Assembly: GCA_022573715.1 (NCBI GenBank)
Contig: JACZTL010000011.1
Span: forward strand, 16,557 to 80,556
DNA: 64,000 nucleotides
Reading direction: 5' to 3'
Source: Bacteroidota bacterium
GTDB taxonomy: Bacteria > Bacteroidota > Ignavibacteria > Ignavibacteriales > Ignavibacteriaceae
Under the pieces are notes generated by a model. It was not told the DNA's origin. It was given only the letters and a program-made list of their open reading frames with translations, and did no database searches. Position numbers and translations under genes: made by a program. Shown here piece by piece: positions 26,830-35,232 of the stretch (its first letter is position 1; each line of letters begins with the position of its first letter).

Positions 26830-27331
26830 TAATATAGTTTACATAGGTATCGGTACTAACCAAGGTGATAAACTTAAAAATATAAATACTGCAATATCGT
26901 TAATAGATAAGATCCCATCTACTGGATTACTTTCTCAATCATCAATTTATGAAACAAAACCTTACGGGTACTTGGAGCAGGACAACTTCTTAAACCTTGT
27001 GATAAAAATTAAAACCAGTTTAGTGTTAAAATATTTATTAAAAGAACTTCAGTCTATTGAACAAAAGTTGGGTAGAATAAAAACTATTAAGTGGGGTCCA
27101 AGGATAATTGATCTGGATATTCTTTTTTACAACGATGAAATTATTTCAGAAGAAGATATAAAAATTCCACACCCCGGAATTATAGAAAGAGATTTTGTTC
27201 TTGTTCCTTTAAAAGAAATTGAACCGGATTTTATTCATCCTGCATTAAATGAAAAAATTGCTGATATTTGTAATACGTTTTTATCAAAGCAAATTATTTG
27301 TAAAATTGAGTACACAAATCATAATATCTGA
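26822..27331 (+). CDS. folK: 2-amino-4-hydroxy-6-hydroxymethyldihydropteridine pyrophosphokinase
   Basis: 169 residues from ATG 26822 (MTDNIVYIGIGTNQGD); an earlier GTG would lie inside folB. The HPPK signature WGPRIIDLDILFYNDE holds the Mg-binding Asp pair, and LPHP-like KIPHPGIIERDFVL follows. It acts directly after FolB, which matches the 8-nt gene overlap. Confidence 0.95.
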   Translation: MTDNIVYIGIGTNQGDKLKNINTAISLIDKIPSTGLLSQSSIYETKPYGYLEQDNFLNLVIKIKTSLVLKYLLKELQSIEQKLGRIKTIKWGPRIIDLDILFYNDEIISEEDIKIPHPGIIERDFVLVPLKEIEPDFIHPALNEKIADICNTFLSKQIICKIEYTNHNI

Positions 27332-27349
27332 ACGAAATTTTCAAAGTTT

Positions 27350-28009
27350 ATGAATCCTAATGTAAAGTATATTGCAGTTGAAGGTGTAATTGGAGTAGGG
27401 AAAACATCCCTTGCAAAAAAATTGAGAGATAAATTAAATGCACAGCTCATCCTTGAGCAGTTTGAAGTAAACCCTTTCCTTGAAAATTTTTACTCAAATA
27501 GAAAGAGATATGCTTTTCAAACACAGATGTTTTTTCTTGTAAACAGATTTAAACAACAACAAGAGTTAAGCCAGGAAGACCTTTTTACCGAACATACTGT
27601 TTGTGATTATCTATTTGAAAAGGATAAGATTTTTGCTTATCTGAACCTGAGTACTGATGAATTAAAGTTGTACGAAAATATTTTTCCATCTCTTTCCCGC
27701 GATTTACGAAAACCGGATTTGGTCGTTTACCTGCAATCAAGCTTAGAAAGAATTATGTACAACATCAAAAAAAGAAGCAGAAAGATTGAACGTAATTTAT
27801 CACGTAGTTATATTGAAGAACTCAGCGATGCATACAATCATTTCTTTTTCAGGTATAACTCAACCCCGCTTTTAATAGTAAACTCAACTGACATTGATTT
27901 TGTTCACAGCGAAGAAGATTTTGGAGAATTATACAGGCAAATATTTAGACAAGATAGGGGAATAATAGAATATTTTAAACCGGAAACAAAAAAGGCTGAT
28001 AATGTTTAA
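27350..28009 (+). CDS. Deoxynucleoside kinase (dGK/dCK type)
   Basis: 219 residues. P-loop GVIGVGKTSLA, the conserved Glu after it (LILEQFEVNPFLENFY), the DRY-like Asp in TVCDYLFEKDKIFAYL and a LID with RSRKIERNLSR. The family salvages purine or pyrimidine deoxynucleosides; the specificity cannot be told. It overlaps the next gene by 8 nt. Confidence 0.9.
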   Translation: MNPNVKYIAVEGVIGVGKTSLAKKLRDKLNAQLILEQFEVNPFLENFYSNRKRYAFQTQMFFLVNRFKQQQELSQEDLFTEHTVCDYLFEKDKIFAYLNLSTDELKLYENIFPSLSRDLRKPDLVVYLQSSLERIMYNIKKRSRKIERNLSRSYIEELSDAYNHFFFRYNSTPLLIVNSTDIDFVHSEEDFGELYRQIFRQDRGIIEYFKPETKKADNV

Positions 28010-28217
28010 GTTTTTAACTTTTCTAATTATATTTTATTTAATATTTCGTGGTTTGAAAATTATTGCAAGAATCTTTATTAGAGGGAAACAATCAAAATCA
28101 TTTGATAAAAGAGGTAAGGCGCCCCAAGATAACAAAAATATTGAAGAAGCTGAATTTACAGAAATAGAATCAGAGATACATACTCAGGATGAAAGCAAGG
28201 TAGATGGCGAAGGATAA
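28002..28217 (+). CDS. Small membrane protein, DUF4834-like
   Basis: 71 residues: one N-terminal transmembrane helix (FLTFLIIFYLIFRGLKII), a basic linker and an acidic tail containing IEEAEFTEIESEI. The pattern resembles the small DUF4834 proteins of Bacteroidota. It overlaps both neighbours (8 and 14 nt), so it is surely translated. Function unknown. Confidence 0.7.
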   Translation: MFKFLTFLIIFYLIFRGLKIIARIFIRGKQSKSFDKRGKAPQDNKNIEEAEFTEIESEIHTQDESKVDGEG

Positions 28218-29313
28218 TATATTCTCAAAATGTTTATGCTGGATTTTTAACAAGTTATTACACATCAATGAGATAAAAAGCAAAGAACTTAACTCGCCAA
28301 AAGATTTTTTAATTGTTCGTCAACATAATCAACTTGGTGATTTGCTTTCGGGTGTTTCACTTTTCAGAGCAATAAAAGAAACTTATCCCGAAAGTAACAT
28401 AACCTTAATCGTAAGCCCATTTAACTACCCGGGGATTGTTAAAAACAAATTTATTGATAGGGTCTTTATTTATGATAAAAAGAAAATATATAATCCGATC
28501 TATTTTTTGAAATTAATAAAATTGTTAAGAGAAGGATACGATGTTACAATTGTACCGGTAGTTGTTTCCATTTCTTTTACAAGTAATTTAATTGCCAGGC
28601 TTGCAAAAAGTAAAATAAGAATAGGATGCAGTTCATTAGATGGTAAGAAAAATATAAGTTCCTTTTTCTTTGATAGAAGGGTGACGCTTGACTGGCGTCG
28701 ACACCCTGATTCTAATGTGTCGGAAAGAAGCTTGGATATCGTAAGACCATTCGGAATTAACACGTACAATTTTCGTTCTGAAATTTCTTTTGATGAAACA
28801 GATATAAAATCGGCTAGAATATTTTTAAATGAATTATGTACGACAAAAGATAATATTATTATTGGGTTACACGTTGGCGCAGGCAAGGTACCGAATAGAT
28901 GGTCACTTTTAAAATTTGCTGAACTTATTGAACAAGTACACAAAAATTATAACACTAAATTTTATTTAACCGGAAGAACAGCCGATAAAGATGCAATATC
29001 ATATTTAAAAAATAAAACTAATATTCCAATTGCGGTTTTTATGAATAAAAAAATTTCAGAAGTAGCAGCTTTAATCGCGAGCTCTGATTTATTTATTTCT
29101 AACGATACTGGAATTATGCACGTTGCAGGGACAACAAGGACTCCACAAATATCAATATTTGGCCCCACAAATCCTTTTAATTGGGCACCCATAGGGGAAA
29201 ACAAACTCTTTATTAAGAAATCAGAAATTGTTGACGATATATCAGTTAAGGATGTATTAAATCTCTGCAAGTTGCTTATAAATAAAAATGAGAAGGTGAA
29301 TGAAATTGTCTAA
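28204..29313 (+). CDS. Glycosyltransferase family 9 (heptosyltransferase-like)
   Basis: 369 residues, GT-B fold. N-terminal FLIVRQHNQLGDLLSGVSLF is typical of GT9. C-terminal IIGLHVGAGKVPNRWSLLKFA, FISNDTGIMHVAG and QISIFGPTNPFNW form the nucleotide-sugar site. It probably adds heptose or a similar sugar to lipopolysaccharide core. 14-nt overlaps with both neighbours. Confidence 0.88.
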   Translation: MAKDNIFSKCLCWIFNKLLHINEIKSKELNSPKDFLIVRQHNQLGDLLSGVSLFRAIKETYPESNITLIVSPFNYPGIVKNKFIDRVFIYDKKKIYNPIYFLKLIKLLREGYDVTIVPVVVSISFTSNLIARLAKSKIRIGCSSLDGKKNISSFFFDRRVTLDWRRHPDSNVSERSLDIVRPFGINTYNFRSEISFDETDIKSARIFLNELCTTKDNIIIGLHVGAGKVPNRWSLLKFAELIEQVHKNYNTKFYLTGRTADKDAISYLKNKTNIPIAVFMNKKISEVAALIASSDLFISNDTGIMHVAGTTRTPQISIFGPTNPFNWAPIGENKLFIKKSEIVDDISVKDVLNLCKLLINKNEKVNEIV

Positions 29314-30259
29314 TCCCGTTATTGCAGCGATAGATATAGGAACAAATTCATTTCATTTGCTTGTTGCCCAAATAGATAAAAAAAATAAATTAAATGTATT
29401 CTACAAGGTAAAGCAGATAATGCGTCTAACTTCAGAGTTAGGACATAAAGCAAAAATAATTTCTAAACAAGAGTTTAATGATTCCATCAAAATATTAAAG
29501 AAATACAAAAAAATAGCCGATAAGTATAACGCTCCAGTTTTTGCAAAGGCTACAAGTGCTGTAAGGGAAGCTAAGAACAGGAAAGAATATATTAAAAAAG
29601 TAAAAGATGAAACAGGTATAAAAATACACGCTATTACAGGTGAAAAAGAAGCCGAACTTATTTATAAAGGAATGCAAACCGCAAAACCAATAAGCAAAGA
29701 AAAAATTTTATGTATTGATATTGGTGGGGGAAGCACGGAAATACTTTACGGAAAAAATGGTAAAACAATGTTTGCCGAAAGTGTAAAAGTCGGTGCTGTA
29801 AAAATGATGGGTAAATTTTTCCATGATTATCACTTGAATAAAAAAGCAATAATCAAATGCAGAAATTACGTTGAAAAAAAAATTAAATTGAAGAGAGATA
29901 TAGATTTTAATGTTAATTATAAATTAGTTGTTGGTGCATCTGGAACAATTCATGCTACTGCTTCTATGATACATTATTCAAAACATAAAAAAGTATTGAA
30001 AAAAGCAAACGAATATAAATTTTCTAAAAAAGAATTTGATAAAATATTTGATAAAGTTTTGAACAAAAAGACTTCTGTAGAACGTTTGGGAATAAAAGGA
30101 CTTGAGGCAAAAAGGGCGGATATAATACCGGCTGGCTTAATAATTCTTAATGTAATTTTCGAACTTTTTAAAATAAAAGAAATCATATTATCTGAAAATG
30201 CATTACGCTCGGGGATAGTATTTGAAAGCACAAAAGAAATAAAAATGAATACTGGTTAA
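29300..30259 (+). CDS. Exopolyphosphatase / GppA-type phosphatase
   Basis: 319 residues, the short Ppx/GppA form lacking the C-terminal HD domain. ASKHA phosphate loops: AAIDIGTNSFHLLVAQ and LCIDIGGGSTEILYG; ATSAVREAKNR and GASGTIHATASM are conserved. It hydrolyses polyphosphate or pppGpp. It ends a run of overlapping genes from folB. Confidence 0.92.
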   Translation: MKLSNPVIAAIDIGTNSFHLLVAQIDKKNKLNVFYKVKQIMRLTSELGHKAKIISKQEFNDSIKILKKYKKIADKYNAPVFAKATSAVREAKNRKEYIKKVKDETGIKIHAITGEKEAELIYKGMQTAKPISKEKILCIDIGGGSTEILYGKNGKTMFAESVKVGAVKMMGKFFHDYHLNKKAIIKCRNYVEKKIKLKRDIDFNVNYKLVVGASGTIHATASMIHYSKHKKVLKKANEYKFSKKEFDKIFDKVLNKKTSVERLGIKGLEAKRADIIPAGLIILNVIFELFKIKEIILSENALRSGIVFESTKEIKMNTG

Positions 30260-30334
30260 TTTGTAAAATTTTAAATCACTTCAATAATTCTTTCACTCTC
30301 AGTATATTAACAATCAATTCTTGAGAAATTATAA

Positions 30335-32128
30335 ATGTTAAAGATTAGAAATTTTTGCATAGTTGCACATATTGATCACGGTAAATCTACTATTGCGGAC
30401 TGCCTTTTGGAAATCACGGGTACTGTAACTCAGCGTGAAGCTAAATCACAGGTGTTGGATGATCTTGATTTGGAACGTGAAAGAGGAATTACTATTAAAT
30501 CTCACGCTATTCAAATGAAATATACTGCCAAAGACGGTGAAAATTATATCCTTAATTTAATCGACACACCCGGTCACGTTGATTTCAGTTATGAAGTATC
30601 CCGTTCTCTTGCAGCGTGTGAAGGAGTCCTACTTGTGGTAGATGCTTCGCAGGGAGTCGAAGCTCAGACAATAAGCAATTTGTATTTGGCAATTGATGCA
30701 GGCTTGGAGGTTATTCCCGTGATAAATAAAATTGATCTGCCAAGCGCGGAGATTGATAAAGTAAAAGGGCAGATAATTGATTTGATAGGATGTAATGAAG
30801 ATGACATTCTATTAGTAAGCGCCAAAGCTAAAACAGGAATAAATATTTTGCTGGAAGAAATCGTTAATAAAATTCCTGTACCAAAAGGTGATGAAAACGC
30901 ACCCCTTCAGGCGCTGATATTTGATTCTGTTTTTGATTCTTATAGGGGAGCTATAGCTTATATAAGAATTTTTAACGGTACAATAAAAACAAACGACAAA
31001 TTAAAATTGTTTGTAATAAATAAAGAGATTGAAGCGGAAGAAGTAGGTGTGTTGGGAATGCAGAAAATAAAAACAAAAAGTTTAACTGCTGGGAATGTCG
31101 GGTATTTAATTTCCGGTATTAAAGATGTTCACGATACAAAAGTCGGTGATACTGTAACACACTCAAAACATGGTGCCGCCGAGCCACTTCCAGGTTATAA
31201 AGAAGTAAAACCGATGGTTTTTAGCGGCTTATACCCTACTGACTCTGATGACTTTGAGGATTTACGCGATGCTCTTGATAAATTTAGATTAAATGATTCT
31301 GCACTAGTTTATCAGCCGGAAACTTCCGTTGCGTTGGGATTCGGGTTCAGATGTGGATTCCTTGGACTTCTGCACATGGAAATTGTTCAGGAACGATTGT
31401 TAAGGGAATACAACCAATCTATTATTACAACATTACCCAGCGTTGAATATTATGTATTCAATAAACAAGGTGAAAAAATTGTTGTTGATAACCCTGCGTT
31501 AATGCCTCAAGTTGCTGAGATTGATTATGTTGAAGAGCCATATATTAAAGCCCAGATAATTTGTCCCAGCGAATACATTGGTAACATTATGAAACTTGCA
31601 ATGGATAAACGGGGCTTATATAAAAATACAAATTACATAGATCCGACCCGTGCAGATCTTCAGTATGAATTTCCTTTGTCCGAAATAATTTTTGATTTTT
31701 ACGATAAATTAAAATCCACAACGCGCGGTTATGCCTCTTTTGATTATGAATATATGGGTTATCAAAAAGCGGACCTAATAAAACTTGATATATTACTAAA
31801 CGGTGAACCGGTGGATGCTTTATCGATGATAATTCACAGAGATAAAGCCTATGATTGGGGAAGAAAGGTTTGTTCTAAATTAAAAGAACTTATACCAAGA
31901 CAAATGTTTGAAATTTCTATTCAAGCAGCAATTGGTTCAAAGGTGATTTCAAAATCTGTCGTAAAAGCCTTACGTAAAAACGTGCTTGCAAAATGTTACG
32001 GGGGAGATATTACAAGAAAAAGAAAATTGCTTGAGAAACAGAAAGCAGGTAAAAAAAGAATGAAGCAGGTGGGCAATGTTGAAATACCTCAGGAAGCTTT
32101 TCTTGCAGTACTTAAACTAAATGATTAA
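30335..32128 (+). CDS. lepA: Elongation factor 4 (LepA)
   Basis: 597 residues. GTPase motifs: [30 protein letters not shown] and NKIDLP. Domain II, the EF-G-like domains III and V and the LepA-specific C-terminal domain ([19 protein letters not shown]... [17 protein letters not shown]) follow. It acts on ribosomes under ionic or cold stress and in initiation. lepB follows 150 bp downstream, the common lepA-lepB pairing. Confidence 0.98.
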   Translation: MLKIRNFCIVAHIDHGKSTIADCLLEITGTVTQREAKSQVLDDLDLERERGITIKSHAIQMKYTAKDGENYILNLIDTPGHVDFSYEVSRSLAACEGVLLVVDASQGVEAQTISNLYLAIDAGLEVIPVINKIDLPSAEIDKVKGQIIDLIGCNEDDILLVSAKAKTGINILLEEIVNKIPVPKGDENAPLQALIFDSVFDSYRGAIAYIRIFNGTIKTNDKLKLFVINKEIEAEEVGVLGMQKIKTKSLTAGNVGYLISGIKDVHDTKVGDTVTHSKHGAAEPLPGYKEVKPMVFSGLYPTDSDDFEDLRDALDKFRLNDSALVYQPETSVALGFGFRCGFLGLLHMEIVQERLLREYNQSIITTLPSVEYYVFNKQGEKIVVDNPALMPQVAEIDYVEEPYIKAQIICPSEYIGNIMKLAMDKRGLYKNTNYIDPTRADLQYEFPLSEIIFDFYDKLKSTTRGYASFDYEYMGYQKADLIKLDILLNGEPVDALSMIIHRDKAYDWGRKVCSKLKELIPRQMFEISIQAAIGSKVISKSVVKALRKNVLAKCYGGDITRKRKLLEKQKAGKKRMKQVGNVEIPQEAFLAVLKLND

Positions 32129-32278
32129 AAAGATAAAACGAGCAATTTCAATGGTTACGTTAATAGATTAGATAGTTATAACCCCGCCTTTCAAGGCAAA
32201 GTTAATGTGTTTAAATTTATAAGTGGTATGAAATCAACGAGTAAAAAAGCAATAACATAATTTCTATTGTATCGATAA

Positions 32279-33142
32279 ATGATAAAATTCATTAAAAGAT
32301 TTTTTCAGGTACTTATCATTCTATTATTTGTTATCCTTATTTTAAGGTCTTTCTTTATAGCTGCTTATAAAATTCCAACCGGTTCAATGAAGAACACTTT
32401 ACTTCCGGGAGACTTTTTAATTATCAGTAAAGCAGATTATAAGTTGACTACTCCAAGATTTATACCCTTCACGCAAATAAAAATACCCCATTTTACATTA
32501 TTAAATATATCTAAACCGAAATTATATGATGTGATTGTATTTAAGATACCGGAAGAGAATTACGGTAATATAAAAGATAAAAATCTTAATCTTGTAAAAA
32601 GGGTAGTCGGGTTGCCGGGTGATACCTTGCAGATAATAAACAGGAATTTATATCTAAACTTTAAAAGAATTGATCCGCCTTTAACTGTTTATTATTCGAA
32701 TTCCAAAATATTTTCCGACGGAATTAGAGAGAACGACATTTTTCCACGAAATAAAAAATGGAACACCGATAATTACGGTCCCATAATAATACCAAAAAAA
32801 GGTGATATAATTAAATTAAATTTGAAAAATATTAAATATTGGAGAAAATTGATCCACAATGAAACCAACGACAGTTCGGGTGTAAGTATTGAAGGAACTG
32901 TTATTAATATCAATGGAAAACCTGTAAGAGAATATACACTTAAACAGGATTATTTTTTTGTAATGGGTGACAATAGAGATAATAGTCTTGACAGCCGCTT
33001 TTGGGGATTTGTACCCTACAACCAAATTTTGGGTAAAGCTATAGTAATTTACTGGTCGGTTAATTTAGATACAGCTTATAGCTCAATTAAGGAATTTTAT
33101 AACACCATAAGATTTAACAGAATTTTACTTGGGATAAGATAA
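32279..33142 (+). CDS. lepB: Signal peptidase I
   Basis: 287 residues. N-terminal transmembrane anchor (VLIILLFVILILRSFFIA). The catalytic Ser is in KIPTGSMKNTLLPGD, the catalytic Lys in NLVKRVVGLPGD, and GDNRDNSLDSRFWGFVP is box E. The insert between the catalytic Lys and box E is longer than in minimal forms, which is common in Bacteroidota. It cleaves signal peptides such as those predicted for the secreted proteins here. Confidence 0.96.
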   Translation: MIKFIKRFFQVLIILLFVILILRSFFIAAYKIPTGSMKNTLLPGDFLIISKADYKLTTPRFIPFTQIKIPHFTLLNISKPKLYDVIVFKIPEENYGNIKDKNLNLVKRVVGLPGDTLQIINRNLYLNFKRIDPPLTVYYSNSKIFSDGIRENDIFPRNKKWNTDNYGPIIIPKKGDIIKLNLKNIKYWRKLIHNETNDSSGVSIEGTVININGKPVREYTLKQDYFFVMGDNRDNSLDSRFWGFVPYNQILGKAIVIYWSVNLDTAYSSIKEFYNTIRFNRILLGIR

Positions 33143-33156
33143 GAAAATGAATGATT

Positions 33157-33267
33157 GAATGGATGAATTATTGTATGTTAAATTTGTTAGGACAAATGTA
33201 CGTTGGAAGAAAAATTAATTATAAAATTATATTCTTTCCATTCATTCATACAGCCATTCATCCATTC
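33157..33267. repeat. Inverted repeat downstream of lepB
   Basis: GAATGGATGAAT (33157-33168) is perfectly complementary to ATTCATCCATTC (33256-33267), in a wider ATTC/GAAT-rich context on both sides. The spacer is 87 nt and there is no T-run, so a terminator is unlikely. It may be a repeat remnant. Confidence 0.4.
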
Positions 33268-33334
33268 TTCTCGATAAAAAATTGATAATTAATTTAGAAA
33301 TGAATTTTTATTAGAAAAATAATATTATAAAAAA

Positions 33335-33979
33335 ATGAAGAAAATTATTTATCCGGATCAGTTGGAGTACATTTCATCTTTTGAAAAGAAAGACAATGCT
33401 TTAATAAAAAAGATAGAAAGATATGCGAGAGAGCATAAAGTACCGATTCTCTCGAAGGATTCTTCAAATTTTTTAGAGCATTTAATCGTCATAACACGTC
33501 CGAAAAAAGTTTTGGAAATAGGTACGGCTGTTGCATACTCATCAATTAAAATAGGTAGAAATTTATCTTCCGGAGGTATACTTTACACTATAGAAAAAAG
33601 CAATGACAAAATAAAAATTGCGATTAAATTTATTAATAAAGCAAAATTGGAAGACAAAATAAATCTGTTAGAGGGAGATGCACAGGAAATTATGCCAAAA
33701 TTAAAAGTTAAATTTGATTTTATTTTTTTAGATGCTGATAAAGAAGATTATAAAAAGTTATTCGATCTATCTTTATCCTTGCTTAAAAAGGGAGGTGTTA
33801 TTTTTATTGATAACCTTCTATGGCACGGTTTTGCGGCTTCAAAAAAAGTACCTAAAAAATATGCAAGCTCTACAAAACACATCAGAAGTTTTAATAAAAT
33901 GTTTATGAAAACTCCATCTCTTAATACAAGTATTATGCCTATCGGTGACGGGATTGGATTAGGAATAAAAATAAAATAA
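33335..33979 (+). CDS. SAM-dependent O-methyltransferase (COMT-like, family 3)
   Basis: 214 residues. The SAM-binding motif is VLEIGTAVAYSSIKIG; the divalent-metal site is in FIFLDADKEDYKK and FIDNLLWHG. This matches bacterial catechol/TrmR-like O-methyltransferases, some of which modify tRNA wobble uridine. Substrate unknown. The next gene follows 2 nt later. Confidence 0.88.
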   Translation: MKKIIYPDQLEYISSFEKKDNALIKKIERYAREHKVPILSKDSSNFLEHLIVITRPKKVLEIGTAVAYSSIKIGRNLSSGGILYTIEKSNDKIKIAIKFINKAKLEDKINLLEGDAQEIMPKLKVKFDFIFLDADKEDYKKLFDLSLSLLKKGGVIFIDNLLWHGFAASKKVPKKYASSTKHIRSFNKMFMKTPSLNTSIMPIGDGIGLGIKIK

Positions 33980-33981
33980 TT

Positions 33982-34413
33982 ATGTATAAATTTGAAAAAT
34001 TTACTCCTGAAACACTTTTCAAAGAAGTTGAAATATTTTCAAAAAAAAATATTAACAACAAAGAAGATTTCATTTTAATTTTCACTGAAGGCTTGAAGGA
34101 TGAAAATAGCGAATCTTTAAGTAGTCTTATTTTTATTGCTAAATATGTAAGGGGACTTAGAAGAGTACTTGAAAAAGGAGCAAATCTGCCGGATGTTAAT
34201 AATCTTGAAGATATAAAAAAAGATTTATCGGAAAATATTATTTCCTTGTTAGATATATTAAAAGAATATAATAAATCAATGCCGAATAAGAAAAAAGAAA
34301 AATTTGAAAAAGATTATTTGAAAATGAGCCCGTATTGTATAACAAACTTAAATAGTTTATTGGAAGGGCTTGAATGGACAAAGATATATTTGAATGATTT
34401 GAAAAGAAAATAA
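33982..34413 (+). CDS. Hypothetical helical protein
   Basis: 143 residues, predicted all-alpha, rich in Lys/Glu, without signal or transmembrane segments. I recognise no family. It begins 2 nt after the methyltransferase stop, suggesting co-expression. Confidence 0.6.
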   Translation: MYKFEKFTPETLFKEVEIFSKKNINNKEDFILIFTEGLKDENSESLSSLIFIAKYVRGLRRVLEKGANLPDVNNLEDIKKDLSENIISLLDILKEYNKSMPNKKKEKFEKDYLKMSPYCITNLNSLLEGLEWTKIYLNDLKRK

Positions 34414-34429
34414 ATTATTAAAAAGAAAA

Positions 34430-34506
34430 CTCGGAGGTTACAATAAAAAGAATACGATAAATTATAAAGGTAATTTGCACTTAAGGAGACAACCTCGGAG
34501 GTTGCT
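34430..34506. repeat. Repeat with two copies of CTCGGAGGTT
   Basis: ACTCGGAGGTTAC at the left and the palindrome CAACCTCGGAGGTTG near 34492 share CTCGGAGGTT. The second copy can fold back with a 7-bp stem. It lies between convergent genes and looks like a small REP-type element rather than a standard terminator, as no T-run follows. Confidence 0.45.
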
Positions 34507-34520
34507 TTAAATTGAATTTT

Positions 34521-35144
34521 TTAAATAAGTATCGCCTTATCTTTCACACTTATATTTACATCCCCTTTTAACTCTTCAATCATTTTATCTTGAAAAATCT
34601 CAACATCGTTTAGACTCACTAATATTTCAAATGTAACAGAATCTTTATAATCAGTATTAATTAATTTTACATTGTAATTATCAATTACGTGGTGGACAGT
34701 ACTTATTTGGGTGAAATTAACTGTTACAAAAAATTTATTATAAAATGTTTTTTTAATTTTATTGGCTTTTTGTAATACTTCAAATGCGGAATTATAATAC
34801 GCTTTCCCCAAGGGACCCACTCCTAATTTTCTTCCTCCGAAATATCTAATTACAACAATTAGAGTATTTGTAAGTGAAAAATGGTCAATCGCGTTTAGAA
34901 TTCTTAAACCCGCTGTTCCAGAGGGTTCGCCGTCATCAGAATATTTTAAAGTTCCGTTAAAGAGACGATAAGCGTAGCAATGGTGTGTAGCGTCGTAATA
35001 TTTTTTTCTGATTTTATCCAATAATTTGGTGATTTCATATTCATTTGAGATGGGGAAGCACTGAGCAAGAAACTGAGAACCTTTTTCTTTAAGCTTTTCT
35101 TCCTTAAAACCATCAATGGTTAAAATTTCATCTTGTTTTTTCAT
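34521..35144 (-). CDS. YigZ/IMPACT-family protein
   Basis: 207 residues. The UPF0029 N-terminal domain carries the family signatures TKLYSDDGEPSGTAG-like KYSDDGEPSGTAG and VIRYFGGRKLGVGPLGKAY; the C-terminal DUF1949 ferredoxin-like domain starts near residue 138. Eukaryotic IMPACT modulates Gcn2; the bacterial role is not established. Confidence 0.92.
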   Translation of the reverse strand: MKKQDEILTIDGFKEEKLKEKGSQFLAQCFPISNEYEITKLLDKIRKKYYDATHHCYAYRLFNGTLKYSDDGEPSGTAGLRILNAIDHFSLTNTLIVVIRYFGGRKLGVGPLGKAYYNSAFEVLQKANKIKKTFYNKFFVTVNFTQISTVHHVIDNYNVKLINTDYKDSVTFEILVSLNDVEIFQDKMIEELKGDVNISVKDKAILI

Positions 35145-35232
35145 TTAAGTTAAAATAAAGTTGCCTAAAAATTTGATTTTCAGATACTCTATAGCTAATA
35201 TAATTATTTAAATATTTAAACTTGGTTACACA